DNA from: Larix kaempferi
Taxonomy: Eukaryota > Streptophyta > Pinopsida > Pinales > Pinaceae
Direction of reading: 5' to 3'
DNA length: 64,000 nucleotides
Assembly: GCA_027924585.1 (NCBI GenBank)
Contig: BSBM01000321.1
Location: 365,001-429,000 of the forward strand
The notes under the pieces are model-generated. The model did no database searches, was not told where the DNA came from, and saw only the letters and a program-made list of their open reading frames with translations. Position numbers and translations under genes: made by a program. Below, piece by piece: positions 33,370 to 45,539 of this stretch; within the stretch, counting starts at the first letter, position 1; each line of letters starts with the position of its first letter.

Positions 33370-34890
33370 AGGTTGAAGGAAATCCTTATTCATGAGAAGT
33401 AGTTATGAATGCGAAATACGATTCCCCCATTGAGAACCACACTTGGAATCATTTAGTTACACTTCCACATGATCAGAAGCTTGTCTGATGCAAGTGGATC
33501 TACAGGATGAAGAAGGTAGAAGACATACTAGTTAGCAGGTATTAGGCTAGGCTGTGTCCAAAGGCTTCAATCAAGTTCATGGGATCGAATACGATGAAAC
33601 ATTTGTACTAGTGTCCAAGATGGATAATTCCATTTGATTGGATATTGCTATTGTAACAAGAAAAAAGTGAGAGGTTCACCATATGGATATGAAAAATGCA
33701 TTTCTTCACGGTGATATCTTGAAGGAAATATACATGGAGCAACCAAAAGGGTATGTACATAATCCATCTCTTGTTTGCAAACTAAAGAAATCCTTTTATG
33801 GCATCAAACGTGCACCAAGAGCATGGTATGCATAAATGGATTCGTAGTACGTACCTTCTCTCTCAAAGTTTCATTCATTGCAAATTTGATTCAAATGTGT
33901 ATATGATAAAAAATACCGCTCTCTCTTGATTATAGTATTGTATGTCAATTATGGCTTACTAATCATAGGAAGTTCAGTTTCAACCATTTCTGCAGAGAAG
34001 ACTACTTTGAATGATAGGTTTGCCATGAACAACATGGGACTACTACATTACTTTCTTGGTCTTCAAATCAGCCAGGATGATTCAAAAATCAAGATGTCTC
34101 AATCCAAGTATGCCAAATATCTATCCGGGTCATATTTCAGATGAATGACTACAAGCCAGTGGCAACACCTTTGTTATCTGGGGTCAAGTTAGAAGATGGC
34201 AGTGATACACCTTTGGTTGGATGGACCAAGTATCGATAATTAGTGGGAGTCTCCTATACCTCACTCAATCTGGTCTGGACCTCTCATGTGTTGTTGGAGA
34301 AGTCTCTAAATACATGCAAGAGCCGCAAGAACTGCATTGGAAAGTTTCCAAGGAAATACTTCGGTAAGTCAAAGGTACCAATTTCAGTGTCATTCACTAT
34401 GCATCAAGATATCGATTGTATCTTATTGGCTACACATATTTAGATTGGGCCAAAGATTCCACAAATCAAAAGTCCACCTCAGGGTATGTTCTTAGCCTTG
34501 GATCTGATCCTATATGTTGGTCCAACAAAAAACAATAAATCATTGCTTTGTCATCAATAGAGGTTGAATATAGATGTACAATCAATCTACTACTCATACC
34601 ATTTGGTTGTAGCACTTCTTCATAGAGTTTGGTGTACTATTTCATTGACCAACTTTTATCTAGTGTGATAATCATAGTACATTGAAGTTTTGCAGAGATC
34701 CAATACAACGACAAAGAACCAAACATATTGATATTCACATGGAATTAATCAAAGGACTGATCCATGATGGGATCATTGATCTACTATACTATCCCTCTTT
34801 TGAACAGGTTGCAGGAATATTCTCAAAGACCTTCACCGAGCAAAAAATTGTAACTTTGCGAGATCTCTTGGGGGTGAAGGACACAATTGC
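33370..34890 (+). pseudogene. Element D reverse transcriptase and RNase H, decayed
   Basis: Fragments in several frames: MNAKYDSPIENHTWNHL (33400) opens the [14 protein letters not shown]-like sequence near 33680; the catalytic YVDD box reads YVNYG near 33940; GLLHYFLGLQISQ and MSQSKYAKYL at 34050-34130. RNase H follows: STSGYVLSLGSDPICWSNKK (34470-34530), KHIDIHMELIKGLIHDGIIDLLY (34705-34790) and AGIFSKTFTEQKIVTLRDLLGVKD (34810-34880). Stops, shifts and the changed active site show long inactivity. Confidence 0.8.
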
Positions 34891-35047
34891 TTAGCAGTTT
34901 CCATAGTCAACATTGTCTTTTGAGGGGGGGGTTGTTCCCACTAATTTTTCTCTCTTTCCTTGTCTTTTCTTTTCATATATGCATTGTACATGGGTACCTA
35001 ACATGGATCATTGACAGGACCCATGATTCATTGTTTACACCCTATTT

Positions 35048-35062
35048 GTGCTTCAGAGGGGG
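35048..35062 (+). promoter_or_regulatory. Element D polypurine tract
   Basis: TTCAGAGGGGG directly before the 3' LTR. Confidence 0.75.
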
Positions 35063-35637
35063 TATTAAAGTATATGCACATTTTCCAAGTAAATATTTCT
35101 CCTATTTTCCATAATTCATGTATGAGGGTGCACTTGGTATCATTTGGTCCAAGATATTCTCTCTTAGATGAGAATAATTTTTTCCTAGAAAAGGGCGCAC
35201 CTCTCCTTGAGTCATGCTTTAGTTGCACTTTAGTTACACCAAGTGGAGTCCAGTCATGCATGCCCACCTTGGAATCATCACCGGGAGCAAGGATACCTAC
35301 CTCAAAATTGTCACCAAGAGGGAATATTCATGTGCATGAGACTAGGAGGGAGCATCAACTTGTACATGTCCTGTTAACTGATGACTACATGGCAAGTTAA
35401 CTAAGACTAGGTGGCATATTACTAACTTGTTTGTGTTAGTGCATTCCTGAGTAAGTTATAGAAGCTCAACTAAGGCACATTAGTTCACTATTTTGAGTAT
35501 ATATCATGTAATTTTATCATTAATTTGTGTGGAATATATTTCAATCAATTACCTCTTCATTCTTTTGGTCTCAATCCTGCAATTGTAGATTGTTTTCACT
35601 CTTTCAGCCAAGTTTGGATAACCCTTCCAATTTGTCA
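35063..35637 (+). repeat. Element D 3' LTR
   Basis: Matches the 5' LTR pieces to about 35600; the last 35 bp are diverged and the end (near CAATTTGTCA) is approximate. Confidence 0.8.
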
Positions 35638-36099
35638 AATATAGGATTTTCTACAAAATTAGGGAATTTGGTAGAAACCTTGAGAGAGAAGATGGTTATA
35701 TTTGTCTTTGATTATTTTAAATAATTGTTTAATGGTTTTGTTAGGCTTGAAGAGCATTTTTATATTGTTTTTTACTCAAATGTTGGAGATGTGATCAATA
35801 ATACCATGGATGTAAGGAAGTGAAATTATAGCTTAGGGTGAGAAATTGGAGAGGGATTTCTTAGTTTTTGAAAGAAGGGAAATACAAAAAGGCATGTTAA
35901 TTTGGGATAAATAATAGATATCAGATAGGAGGGTATTAGTGAGGTGGGATATCTCATTGTTTAAATTTCGGGGACCAAAGATAATATGCGAACAACTAGA
36001 GAGACACGACTTTTGAGGGAAAATATCAAAATTTGGCTCAAACAACATATGGTTGGTACATTTCACAACCACCTTAAAAAATTATCTATAGTGGATCAT

Positions 36100-37900
36100 T
36101 CCTACCACACCAAATATCATTGAACAACATTCAAACCCTTTCTGTAGAGGAAGAAGTTTTCTCTTTAGAAGACATAGAGTTTGGGGTTAAGTGGATCACA
36201 AAAAGGAAATTTAAGGACATCGAAGGATACCAAATAGAAATCTAAAAATTGGTGGGCCTATCCTCATTCCTCACATCCACAAGCTCTTCAATTTATCAGT
36301 GAAGTAGGGTTTCCCTAAACCCTAGAAAAAAGTCCCCATTGTTCCTATCTTTAAAAGAGGAGATTAAAAATCCATCTAATTATAGGACCATTATTATTAA
36401 CCCTCTTTTAGCCAAGTTATATGGAATTATTCTAGAAAAGAATATTAGCATATGGTTAGAATGTCTTGCAAAGAGAGATTAAGGCCAAGCATGATTTAGG
36501 ATTTATTATTCAATTGTGGACCATGTTGCTACACTTAGGACCATTGTTGAGGAGTGTCTCAATAACAAAATAAAACTTCCATGTAGCTTTGTTGGTTTTA
36601 TAAAATCATTTGACACCGTGCCTAAAAATAACCTTTGGAATAGATTAGAAGAGATAAAAGCCCCTTTCAAGTTGAGAGTTGTTGCGATAAGATTGTACGA
36701 GGAGGTTATTGCTAATTTTAGAAAAATTGAGGTTTGGTCAGAAGAAATTAACTGTAATGTAGGACTCAAGCAAGGTTTTCCCCTGTCCCCTACCCTTTTT
36801 GGTATATACATTGACAAGCTAGAGGTTTGTTTGGAATACATAGTTTGTGATGACACAACTTTGGTTAGTATAGTCATCATCCTTCTTCTCTACGTTGATT
36901 ATATTGTTCTTATGGAGAGGTGTCCCTATTATATCCACAAGTAACTAAAAATTTCCAAGGATATTTTTCTCTAGTACGAGTATCACTACTGACACTAACA
37001 AAACAAAGGGTATGATAATCAAATCCCAAAATATCACTTATGCTAATTTCATGTATGACAACAAAAACTTGGAGGAAGTGACTTCATATGAATATCTTAG
37101 AATCGATATTCGTCACAATATTAATTGGAACTATAGAATGGAGAAAAGGACTAATGGAGGGTGGAAGGATTATTATGGAATTGAAAACAGTTGTAAATCA
37201 ATAGACCTCTGGTTTTGGGATAAGAAGAAACTTCTATTTGAGACTCTTATCGCTTAGTTGTTATCTTATATGGATGTGATGTTTGGGGCTGCAACACCTC
37301 TAAAGAATCGTGGAGAAGGATAGATAAAATAAAAAATCACTTTATAATACATAATCTTAAAATGAAAGGAAATACACCCTATCCTATCCTCCTCATAGAA
37401 GTGAGTGTCTCCCCCATTAAGAGCATGGTTGTGACCAGGTACCTAATGTAGAAGAACAAGATAAACAATATGGGAGACAAGAGGATTCCTAAGATTGCTT
37501 CATACTCTAGTCAAAATCACCTATGGCTTAACTGAGGTTCGCATAAAGATGCCAAGTATTGGATAAATCATTGGGGAGTTAAGGAAGATGTCAATTTGCA
37601 TAATAGTGATAATACTAAAAGTATTATTATATCTAAATTTAAAGAGAAGTTCTGGTGCGATAAAAAATGAGAGGATAAGAGAAAATTAAGATATTTTGAG
37701 GATATCAACCCAACTAATCTAGAAGATCGGAAGTATCTCTCAATTTTAACTAGTGTAAAGAAAATCAACATTGCTAAAATAAAAACAAACTCTCACGAGC
37801 TCCATAGTGAAATAAGGCACTGGACAATTCCTAAAACATCATGGGAAGAAAGAATTTGTCATTCGTTGTGACACTAATAGGGTTGAAAATAAAAATCACC
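36100..37900 (+). pseudogene. LINE reverse transcriptase region, decayed
   Basis: On the + strand: PIVPIFKRGD near 36330, NPLLAKLYGIILEKNIS near 36400, VDHVATLRTIVEECLN and FIKSFDTVPKNNLWNRLEEIK at 36515-36660, CNVGLKQGFPLSPTLFGIYI at 36750-36810, and the catalytic box as YVDYIVL near 36892 (YADD is normal, so the second Asp is lost). After it come SYEYLRIDIRHNINWNYRMEK (37085-37145), WKDYYGIENSCKS and a C-terminal region to about 37700. It has many stops. No ORF1 or endonuclease is evident; the 5' end is truncated as is common for LINEs. It is a different family from the minus-strand LINEs. Confidence 0.82.
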
Positions 37901-38103
37901 CACATTAGAGCAGAATTTCAAAATATTTTCTACAAAAGTGACCTTCCTAACCTTTTAGCTCATCGCAACTATTGTGATTTAGGAATGCTTCTCTTACAAT
38001 TTTTTTAGCATAGAAATAAAATTTTAAAGAAAACCAAGTTATTCCTTACCTTTTTTAAGGTCCGTGGAACAAAGTTGGTCTCAATGGATGTTAAGAACCA
38101 TCG

Positions 38104-38150
38104 TCCTCCTCCTCCTCCTCCTCCTCCTCATCACCATCACCATCATCATC
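38104..38150. repeat. (CCT)n / (ATC)n microsatellite
   Basis: CCT triplets pass into ATC/ACC triplets without interruption, just beyond the LINE remnant. Confidence 0.85.
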
Positions 38151-38299
38151 AAAACCAAAATTTTAGCGTCAACCCCCCAATACGCTGTGTGCCTCATCAA
38201 GAAATCCCTAGAAATTGAAAAACATAGAAATAACTTAATCATAAAGATAGTTATAAGCTTAGTTATTCTTGAAAATCTATAATCTTGCAAATTTTTCAT

Positions 38300-40740
38300 T
38301 AACCTTGTTTAGTTCAACCCCTCACTTCTCTTTAATTATTATTATTATTTTGATTCATCGTTACCTGAACCCTAAATTCTTATTTAATTAATGATTTAGT
38401 TGTTTTTTCTTAACCTCCCTTAGTTTTGATCTTCAAGTAATTACTTTTATTTCAAAATACTGCTAATTTAATATGCCATTTCAAATATTGTTCTAATTAT
38501 GCTTATAATTTCCAATATGTTGTTTTTTGACGATAAAAAAATATGTTGATTAAGTTCTATTCCTTTTTACTTTTTAGTCTCTGCCTGCAGGGATATATAC
38601 TAATCCTTTATTAGTCAAACTGGTTTGACTAGTATTAATTTGCTTTTTGATTAATAGATTTTTGTAAAGTTATATAAATGTTTTTAATATTTTTATATTA
38701 AACATAATATTTTAAAAAATTAAAATAAATTTTAAATTTTTTAAAACACAATATTTTAGTTTTTTTATTGGTGGAGGACATCTATTATGGGACATAAATC
38801 CCTGGTGGAGTCATCTTAATATTCAGATTTAAAAATAAAATAAAAATTAAAAAAAAAAATCCAAAAATTCCACGTGGTTTGTGACATTAAATATACTGCA
38901 GGTGATTTGCCGCGAACCTTTGGGAACATGCCTATGTTTTGAATTGATGTTTAATGCAATGAAAACTTGGAACACCAAGGTCGAAACTCGCTTATCTAAG
39001 CGTATGGAGAGATCAAAAGAAACGTTGGTGAGCCCTTCATCCGAGCCAGAGCCCTCCGATAACATTCCAGCTGCGGGGTCCATGATTTCTTTGTGAAACG
39101 TTGGTGGTCATATGTTTCAATGCCATCCTGCAAGTCACTCACCTATTTACCAAATTCTGAATCTTACCAGCGTATTTGCAAATCTGTAAAGTTTTGTTAA
39201 CACCAGAGAGCCAGATGAGGCCCAAAAAGAAACCCATAAGCGTGATGAAAGGTTGAATTAACTGGATAGAAACAAGGCAAGGTCAAGTTCGCATGGCTTT
39301 ACACTTGTGTTTATAAGTGCACTCAAAAGGTGCCTAGGGTTTATTTTTCTCCCAAAGTTAGTTAAATGTGAACCTAAACTAACCTACTCTAATATAAAGT
39401 AATGACAATTGCTTGGTCTTGAGGAGTAGGAAAGCAATAATAAAATTTAGTAAGGTTAGAATTACCTAACATAGGTGTAGATGATGATCTTCCCCTTGGA
39501 AAAGAAAAGTTAATAATCTATATCCAATATAAACTAAATGAGAGAAAGAAGGCTAGTACACAGACAAAAGTTATATCTATTAATCCAAGATGTATGATGA
39601 CTAGTATGCCATGAGTGGAGAAGGTTACCACCTCTTTCACATATCTATGTTGAATATTTCTTTAACATCGGGATGGAGGTTGAGTGAAGTGTGAAGGGAT
39701 GGATCCAAGGCAACACAAGCGGTAATTGGACCTAAGACACCACAAGATACAATTGATTGATCCATCGAAATGAGATCCCTATAAGTCCCAATAGCGTGGA
39801 AGAAGATCACAAGTTCATAAGTGACCTATGAATGTAGTAGAATTTTAGTATGCAAAAGAGAGATCCCAAACACAAAGCGAAAGTGAACTGCAAATAGATT
39901 TAAGAATGCTTGGATGGCATAGTTAGCCATTACACACCATGTGTATGTGACACTTTCTTTGTAATGATTAAATCCTAAGTGTTGATAATTTGAACTATAT
40001 GAGTTTATGATTAAATATTAATTGGAAATTAATGTATTGGAGGACTTTACGTCTTTTAATAATTATAATATAGTGTTAAAATATATATGTTATAATATAA
40101 TTTTTTAATTGGTTGTATATTGGACGATTTTTTTACATATAACTTTCATTACAATTCATTTTTATTTAGAAGTGTTGTTGTTATACAAAGTTATTATTAA
40201 TAATTAGTTATTTGTCTAAATTTCTCAAGAAATTTGCACACAACCTATAGTTATTAAGAAAAACTCATTTAGACACAAACACAATTGAAATAAAAAAAAA
40301 TGAGATCAAATGCAGACTTCATAGGTTGAGAAAAGGTACAAACTCATTATATGTAACAGATATAGACAACATCTAGCGAGTACATGGATATCAAGATAGG
40401 CAAAATTACTTTAGTATTACCTGAAACTTTTCATGGACAATGGAGAAACATCACTCCCATTAGTGGATGCAGGTTGTATGCATGCACTAGTTTTTTTCAA
40501 AGACAATTTTTACAAGTGGTCAATGGAATGTTGTATTTTGTTCAATGCGTGGTTGGTGATAATCGTAACTAAGCTTGAAAATAAGCCAGGCATACTCGAA
40601 ATCGAAGCCACACACCAACAAAAGTCTTAAACCGGGAATCTCAGAGAAGGTGTGAGTAGTTGTAGTCACTCTAAAAAAATGGCGGCTATGGCAGGAATCT
40701 CTTGCTTTGATTGCTTTAGATACTACACCCTGCATCCTTC
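38300..40740. other. AT-rich region, no gene recognised
   Basis: Only short frames (such as 38881-39096 and 40384-40630) with no familiar motif. It may hold worn transposon ends. Nothing firm is visible. Confidence 0.5.
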
Positions 40741-40744
40741 TAAC

Positions 40745-40995
40745 TTGGGCTCTACCTAAAATACTTGGACTTTCTCCAGCATGTGTTTTGCTTAATTCAA
40801 TAAAACATCAGGTTAATTCAATAAAGAATCATCACTAAATTTAAAAGTAAAAACACAAATATTTTAGTTTTTTGCTTGGGCTCTACGTAAAATATTTGGA
40901 CTTTCTCATGCATTACACATTATGAACAACTCTGGCTATCTCTAAGGCAGGGATTACACATTACGAACAACCCTAACTATCTCTAAGGCAGGGAA
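40745..40995. repeat. Local duplications
   Basis: GGGCTCTAC.TAAAATA.TTGG occurs at about 40747 and 40877. A unit of about 41 bp (ATTACACATTA.GAACAAC to CTCTAAGGCAGGG) is present twice in tandem at about 40913-40995. Confidence 0.7.
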
Positions 40996-40999
40996 TTTG

Positions 41000-41850
41000 T
41001 TGCAACGCAACTCTTTCTTGTTTATATTTATTCAAGCCATTATTTTAATTTTAATTTCCATTATTTTTTAATATCCTTTTTGTTTTTTCATATTTGTTCA
41101 AATTTAATTCTAGTTATTGTTTTAATTTTAATTTCCATTATTTTTTAATTTAACTTTATTAGTTTTTATTTCATATTATTGATTTCTTCTATACATTATT
41201 ATTTTTTTTCAAATATTAATCATGCTAACATTTTCTTTTTTGTTTATGCATTATTGTTTTTTCAAATATTAATCTTGTTAACCTTTTCTTTAATAGTTCT
41301 TACTTTCCATTAGGAATTTGACCTTATCCTCCTTTTCCCTAATAATCACTCATTCACATTATTTTCATTAAAATGGACTTAGTCTTTAATCATTTTAATC
41401 TCTTATCACTAACTCCACCTTACTAGTTCTCCCATGTCCATTTTTTTAGTAATATTTTGTTTTTGGATTCCACCTCACTAGTTCTCTCATGTCCATTTTT
41501 TTTAGTAATATTTTGTTTTGGATTCCACATGTTAGTTTGGTTTTAGACCTAATCTCTTCTATCTTGCTAATTTCTCTTAATTACTATTTCTTATCATTTT
41601 CATTAAATTTGACTTAATCATTTACAATATTGATTTCTTATCATTAATTCTTAATGGTTGGTTTCTCATTTTCTATGTTACCGATTTAAGGTTTTTTTTT
41701 TTTTTTCAAAATATTTGTTTGATTCTCAAATGATGATAAAGTGTTAACTAATGATTGGTTTCTCATTTTCTATGTTACTGATTTAAGGCCTTTTCTTTAT
41801 TTTTCAAAATATTTGTTTGATTCCCAAATGATGATTAAGTGTTCACTCTA
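41000..41850. repeat. AT-rich block with short tandem duplications
   Basis: Three separate duplications are visible: ATTTTAATTTCCATTATTTT near 41047 and 41130; CTAGTTCTC.CATGTCCATT near 41428 and 41488; and GATTGGTTTCTCATTTTCTATG with its following 90 bp near 41655 and 41752. No coding sequence. Confidence 0.65.
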
Positions 41851-42026
41851 GATGTTGGGATGTTTTTGAACTCCAATGCAATGTAATTCCATAAATTCAA
41901 CACAATAATATATTATTATTATTATTTTATGGAGAAAAAAAAAACAAATTATTTATAAGAGAATGAAAAATACTTTCTTCAAGTGCTCATGCATGGTACA
42001 TATGTATGAGATAACATATATAAATA

Positions 42027-42140
42027 TAACTAGATGATCATCAAAACTATTCAAACAACCTACTATGACTAGATGATCATCAAAACTATTCAAACAACCT
42101 ACTATGACTAGATGATCATCAAAACTATTCAAAAATCTAC
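42027..42140. repeat. 39-bp tandem repeat, three units
   Basis: GACTAGATGATCATCAAAAC and the following CTATTCAAACAACCTACTAT occur three times in a row; the last copy is slightly diverged. Confidence 0.85.
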
Positions 42141-42399
42141 CGTGGAGGAGTTACATCACTGTCTTAAAAAATGGCCTATAGAATACGTTTATACTACCTA
42201 TCCATCTATATATAAAAAATTATATGAGTATTTATATAATGTTTTTCTATAGTAAAAAGAAATAAGCATATTAAACCTCTTGATGATATCCCCTAAGAAA
42301 TAACATAACCCACATATAGATATAAACCAATGAAAACAACAACTAATTCATGTCCCAAGTAAAAGTATTGATTGCGCAATCAAATAATTCTTTGAGATA

Positions 42400-45228
42400 G
42401 AGAATTTGAGGTACCTTTGTCATCCCTTCCTTGGATAGATCATTTGGAAAAGTGTTATGTTCCCAGTAAATGTGATTAAAAACCACAAATGTAAACCGAT
42501 GAGTTATATCCTTCAAATCCTACATAAAATATTGGAGTGTAATATCATAATCTCTAAGAAGGTCAAACATCCATCTTATTACAAGTAGGGGTCATCAAAT
42601 ATCCTAATGTTTTTGTGTAGTTCTAACCTCAGTAAAGACCTCAGAGCCAATAACTCAACCCGATAATTAGTATTGTGCTCCACATTTCCAAAAAAATAGA
42701 CATAATGTTGCTCGTTCATAAATAATTCCCCCTTAGAGAGGATCACCCTGGCTTACACCATAAAAAAAAACCCCAAGGTTGGGCCTTATCAATGAACAAC
42801 TCCCCAACTGGAAATTTTGAGATCGTTGTTCCTAAAAAATACAAGAATTGCAGGCCAACAAGATGTCGCAACAAGTGAGAAAAGTAACAACATGATATGC
42901 TTTTATATCACACCAAAGGATCCAAGAATGTAGACCTTCCTTCAATGTCCCACCTTTCCACACATGCCTACATGCAATCCACCTCTCCAAGTCTTTCCAA
43001 ACCTGAGAGATAAAAGAGAAATCCATATAAAAAATTGTGTAATGCTTTCACAAGCATTCCTGCAAAGGTAACATAAACCAAGACCCAACTTTTGTTTTTT
43101 TGGAGATGTTACCATGTGAGAATATTATCCAACAACTAAATCCACATAAATAATTTGTTTTCTTGGGATACCTAACCTTCCATATGATGACCATCACCAA
43201 TTACAAATTTGTCCCTCCACTTTCATATCTACTTCATATCCGAGTTTTACTATGTAATTGCATCATTCCTTGTTCTTATTCCAAATCGACTTATCTGGTT
43301 CCTCCCTTAGTCTAATTTTTCTTCTCCATAATCATTATAGAAATTGTTCCATTGTTAAGAATGTATACCTTCAAAACCCAAATGATCTAAGTTGTACCAT
43401 CCTTGCAGCCAAATATTGGTGGTCACCTCATCTGCCACCTAAATCAAAGTATAGATCCCTCTATGGTGAAGTTCCACAAGAATATCCTCTAGTAAAAATA
43501 TATTCACCCCACAACCCATAACAACATCCTCCCCATTCTTCGCCAATGTCCCCTCAATGACCTACCAAGCAAGATGACTTCCAATATGACCCTTGAAAAA
43601 ACCTTCTTGAGACAAACAACTATTATTTTTGAGAGAATATTGTACACATAGTTGCACAAGGATATAGGTATGAATTACTCAAATGTGGTGACGGTGGCCT
43701 TATTTACTTTAGGGATTAGTGTGATGAAAGTGGTATTGAAAGACCCCAAATATCTGGTACTTCTCCTAAATTCTTTAGCCACACAGAGAAGATCATCCCC
43801 CAAAAGATTAAAAAAAGTCCAAAAATAACTTAATGGTCTAGCCATCGAGGCCTGGGATTTTATCCTTCTGAAAAGAGGACATTGATCTAAGGATCTTATC
43901 TTTAGAGATCTACTCCAAATACCGATTGTCCTCTTCATTGATCGGTTGAGGGAAAATCCCAGACAACCTTTTTATCTGTGTAAGATTAGCTCAATATGGT
44001 TCCTTAGAAATTTGTTCAAAGTGATTAACACTCAAATTGTCCAAGTCCCTAAAGCCCCTCATTGAAATTCCATTCAAATCTTGTAGTTCTCAAAATGATG
44101 TTAAATTTTTTTGATGATTTGCAAACCAAGGAAAAAAATTGGCATTCTGGTCTCTAAGTTCAAGCCAAATGGCTCGACTCTTTAACCTCCACTTCGCTTC
44201 CCTCTCAAGAATAATCTTTTTTATTTTATTTTCCAAATCCTTTAGCTTCAAAACCTCCTCCTCATTAAAGGTGACCAAGATATTCATGAGAAATAATTAC
44301 TTAAGAGAGTTCTCAATCTTCACCAACTTAGAAGCTTGTGACTTCCTCCTTTTAGAATCCCACGACAAGAAATTTCTTTAACCCACTTTAATGAGGCATC
44401 AATTTGTTCACTAGTCGATAGGTTGAAACTACAATCATAAACCTGCCATGTTTTAATAATCGGATCCTAGAAAGAATTGTCACCCAACCAAGATGAATTG
44501 AATTTAAAAGTCCCACATGGTTTATCATCTTAAAGCTCAACTTGTAAGACGATGGGACAATGATAAAAAAAACCCGTTGGGCTCTACCCAAGTATGATAC
44601 CTGTATACCTCCCGTGAAATCGAGTCTGAGAGAAGAAATTGATCAAGTATTTTTGAAACACTATCCTCATCTTTACAGTTATTCTTCCAGGTAGGACGAA
44701 TAGTGTAAGGTTCCACGTCTACCATCCCAAACTATTCAAAATGATGAGGTAAGAAGTCATATAATCGGCTACATCAAGTCGTTGATCCTTAAACTTCTCT
44801 CTTGTTAAGAGTGAAATTCAGATCTCGACCAATTACCAAATTTCCTTATCGAACCAAATACATGGAGAAAAACATGTCCCAAAAACCATGTTTATCCCCA
44901 TAAGGACCATTCAAAATCATTATATGAAGGGTTTGTATTAATCCTTTACTCCACAAGTAAGTGCAAAGGTCTAAAAACATAGAGAAGGTATTAATCAATT
45001 ATAATGAATTATTCCAACCCAAAATTAGATCCCCTGACAAGCCCACTGAATCCACAACTAGAAAATCCTCAAACCTTAAAATGTTTATGAGCTCTGCCAC
45101 TAAACTTTCCACAACCCCAATTGCCTCTTGCAACAAAATGACATCTATTCCTTATCCACTAACCTGCATAGGGCAAGTTTCTTAGTCAAACTGTCCACCC
45201 CTTTAAAATTTAAAGAGAGGACCAACAT
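42400..45228 (-). pseudogene. LINE ORF2: endonuclease, reverse transcriptase, RNase H, decayed
   Basis: Minus strand from an ATG at about 45228 (MLVLSLNFKG..TKKLALCR, endonuclease start; LQEAIG near 45130). The endonuclease end is near 44700-44560 (WKNNCKDEDSVSKILDQFLL), the linker at 44287-44090 (EREAKWRLKSRAIWLELRDQN), and the RT edge at 43938-43675 (IRSLDQC..SFNTTFITLIPKVNK). The YADD region was not found. At 43026-42700 WKDLERWIACRHVWKGG, LLACNSCIF and PWGFF lead into an RNase H-like domain (VELLALRSLL) extending to about 42400. Such an RNase H is known in some plant L1-type LINEs. It is heavily mutated. It lies downstream of its ORF1. Confidence 0.72.
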
Positions 45229-45539
45229 TATGTCACCTTGTTATGGGGTTGCAATTATATAAGAACCTCGGTGATAATTTTTTTTCCTTGTTGCACCGCT
45301 AAGGCTGCCCACTCCTTTGTAGAGATGATATGTGATTTTCTACCCACCAGCCCAAGGGTCAATACTTTGTGATTTTCTTCCCCCAAACCACCTGACATAG
45401 ATCCTCTGAGAAAATACTTCCTAATTTTCAACCACAATCCATAATGACCCCCCCCCATCGATAGTTGATGGCCTTTAGTATTCTAATGAAATTCTACCCA
45501 ACCCCCTCCCCCCCCCCTCATATTTCACAAAGGAACTAG

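Larger units (their letters stand above)
28412..35637 (+). mobile_element. Element D: old Ty1/Copia retrotransposon with two later insertions
   Basis: LTRs at 28412-30130 (578 bp once the inserted DNA element is removed) and 35063-35637 (575 bp). Between them on the + strand are a PBS, gag, zinc knuckle, protease, integrase, reverse transcriptase and RNase H remnants in Copia order (integrase before RT), then a polypurine tract. Every domain has stops or frameshifts. No clean target duplication was found, and the right end is approximate. It hosts an inverted-repeat element in the 5' LTR and a solo LTR in integrase. Confidence 0.82.
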
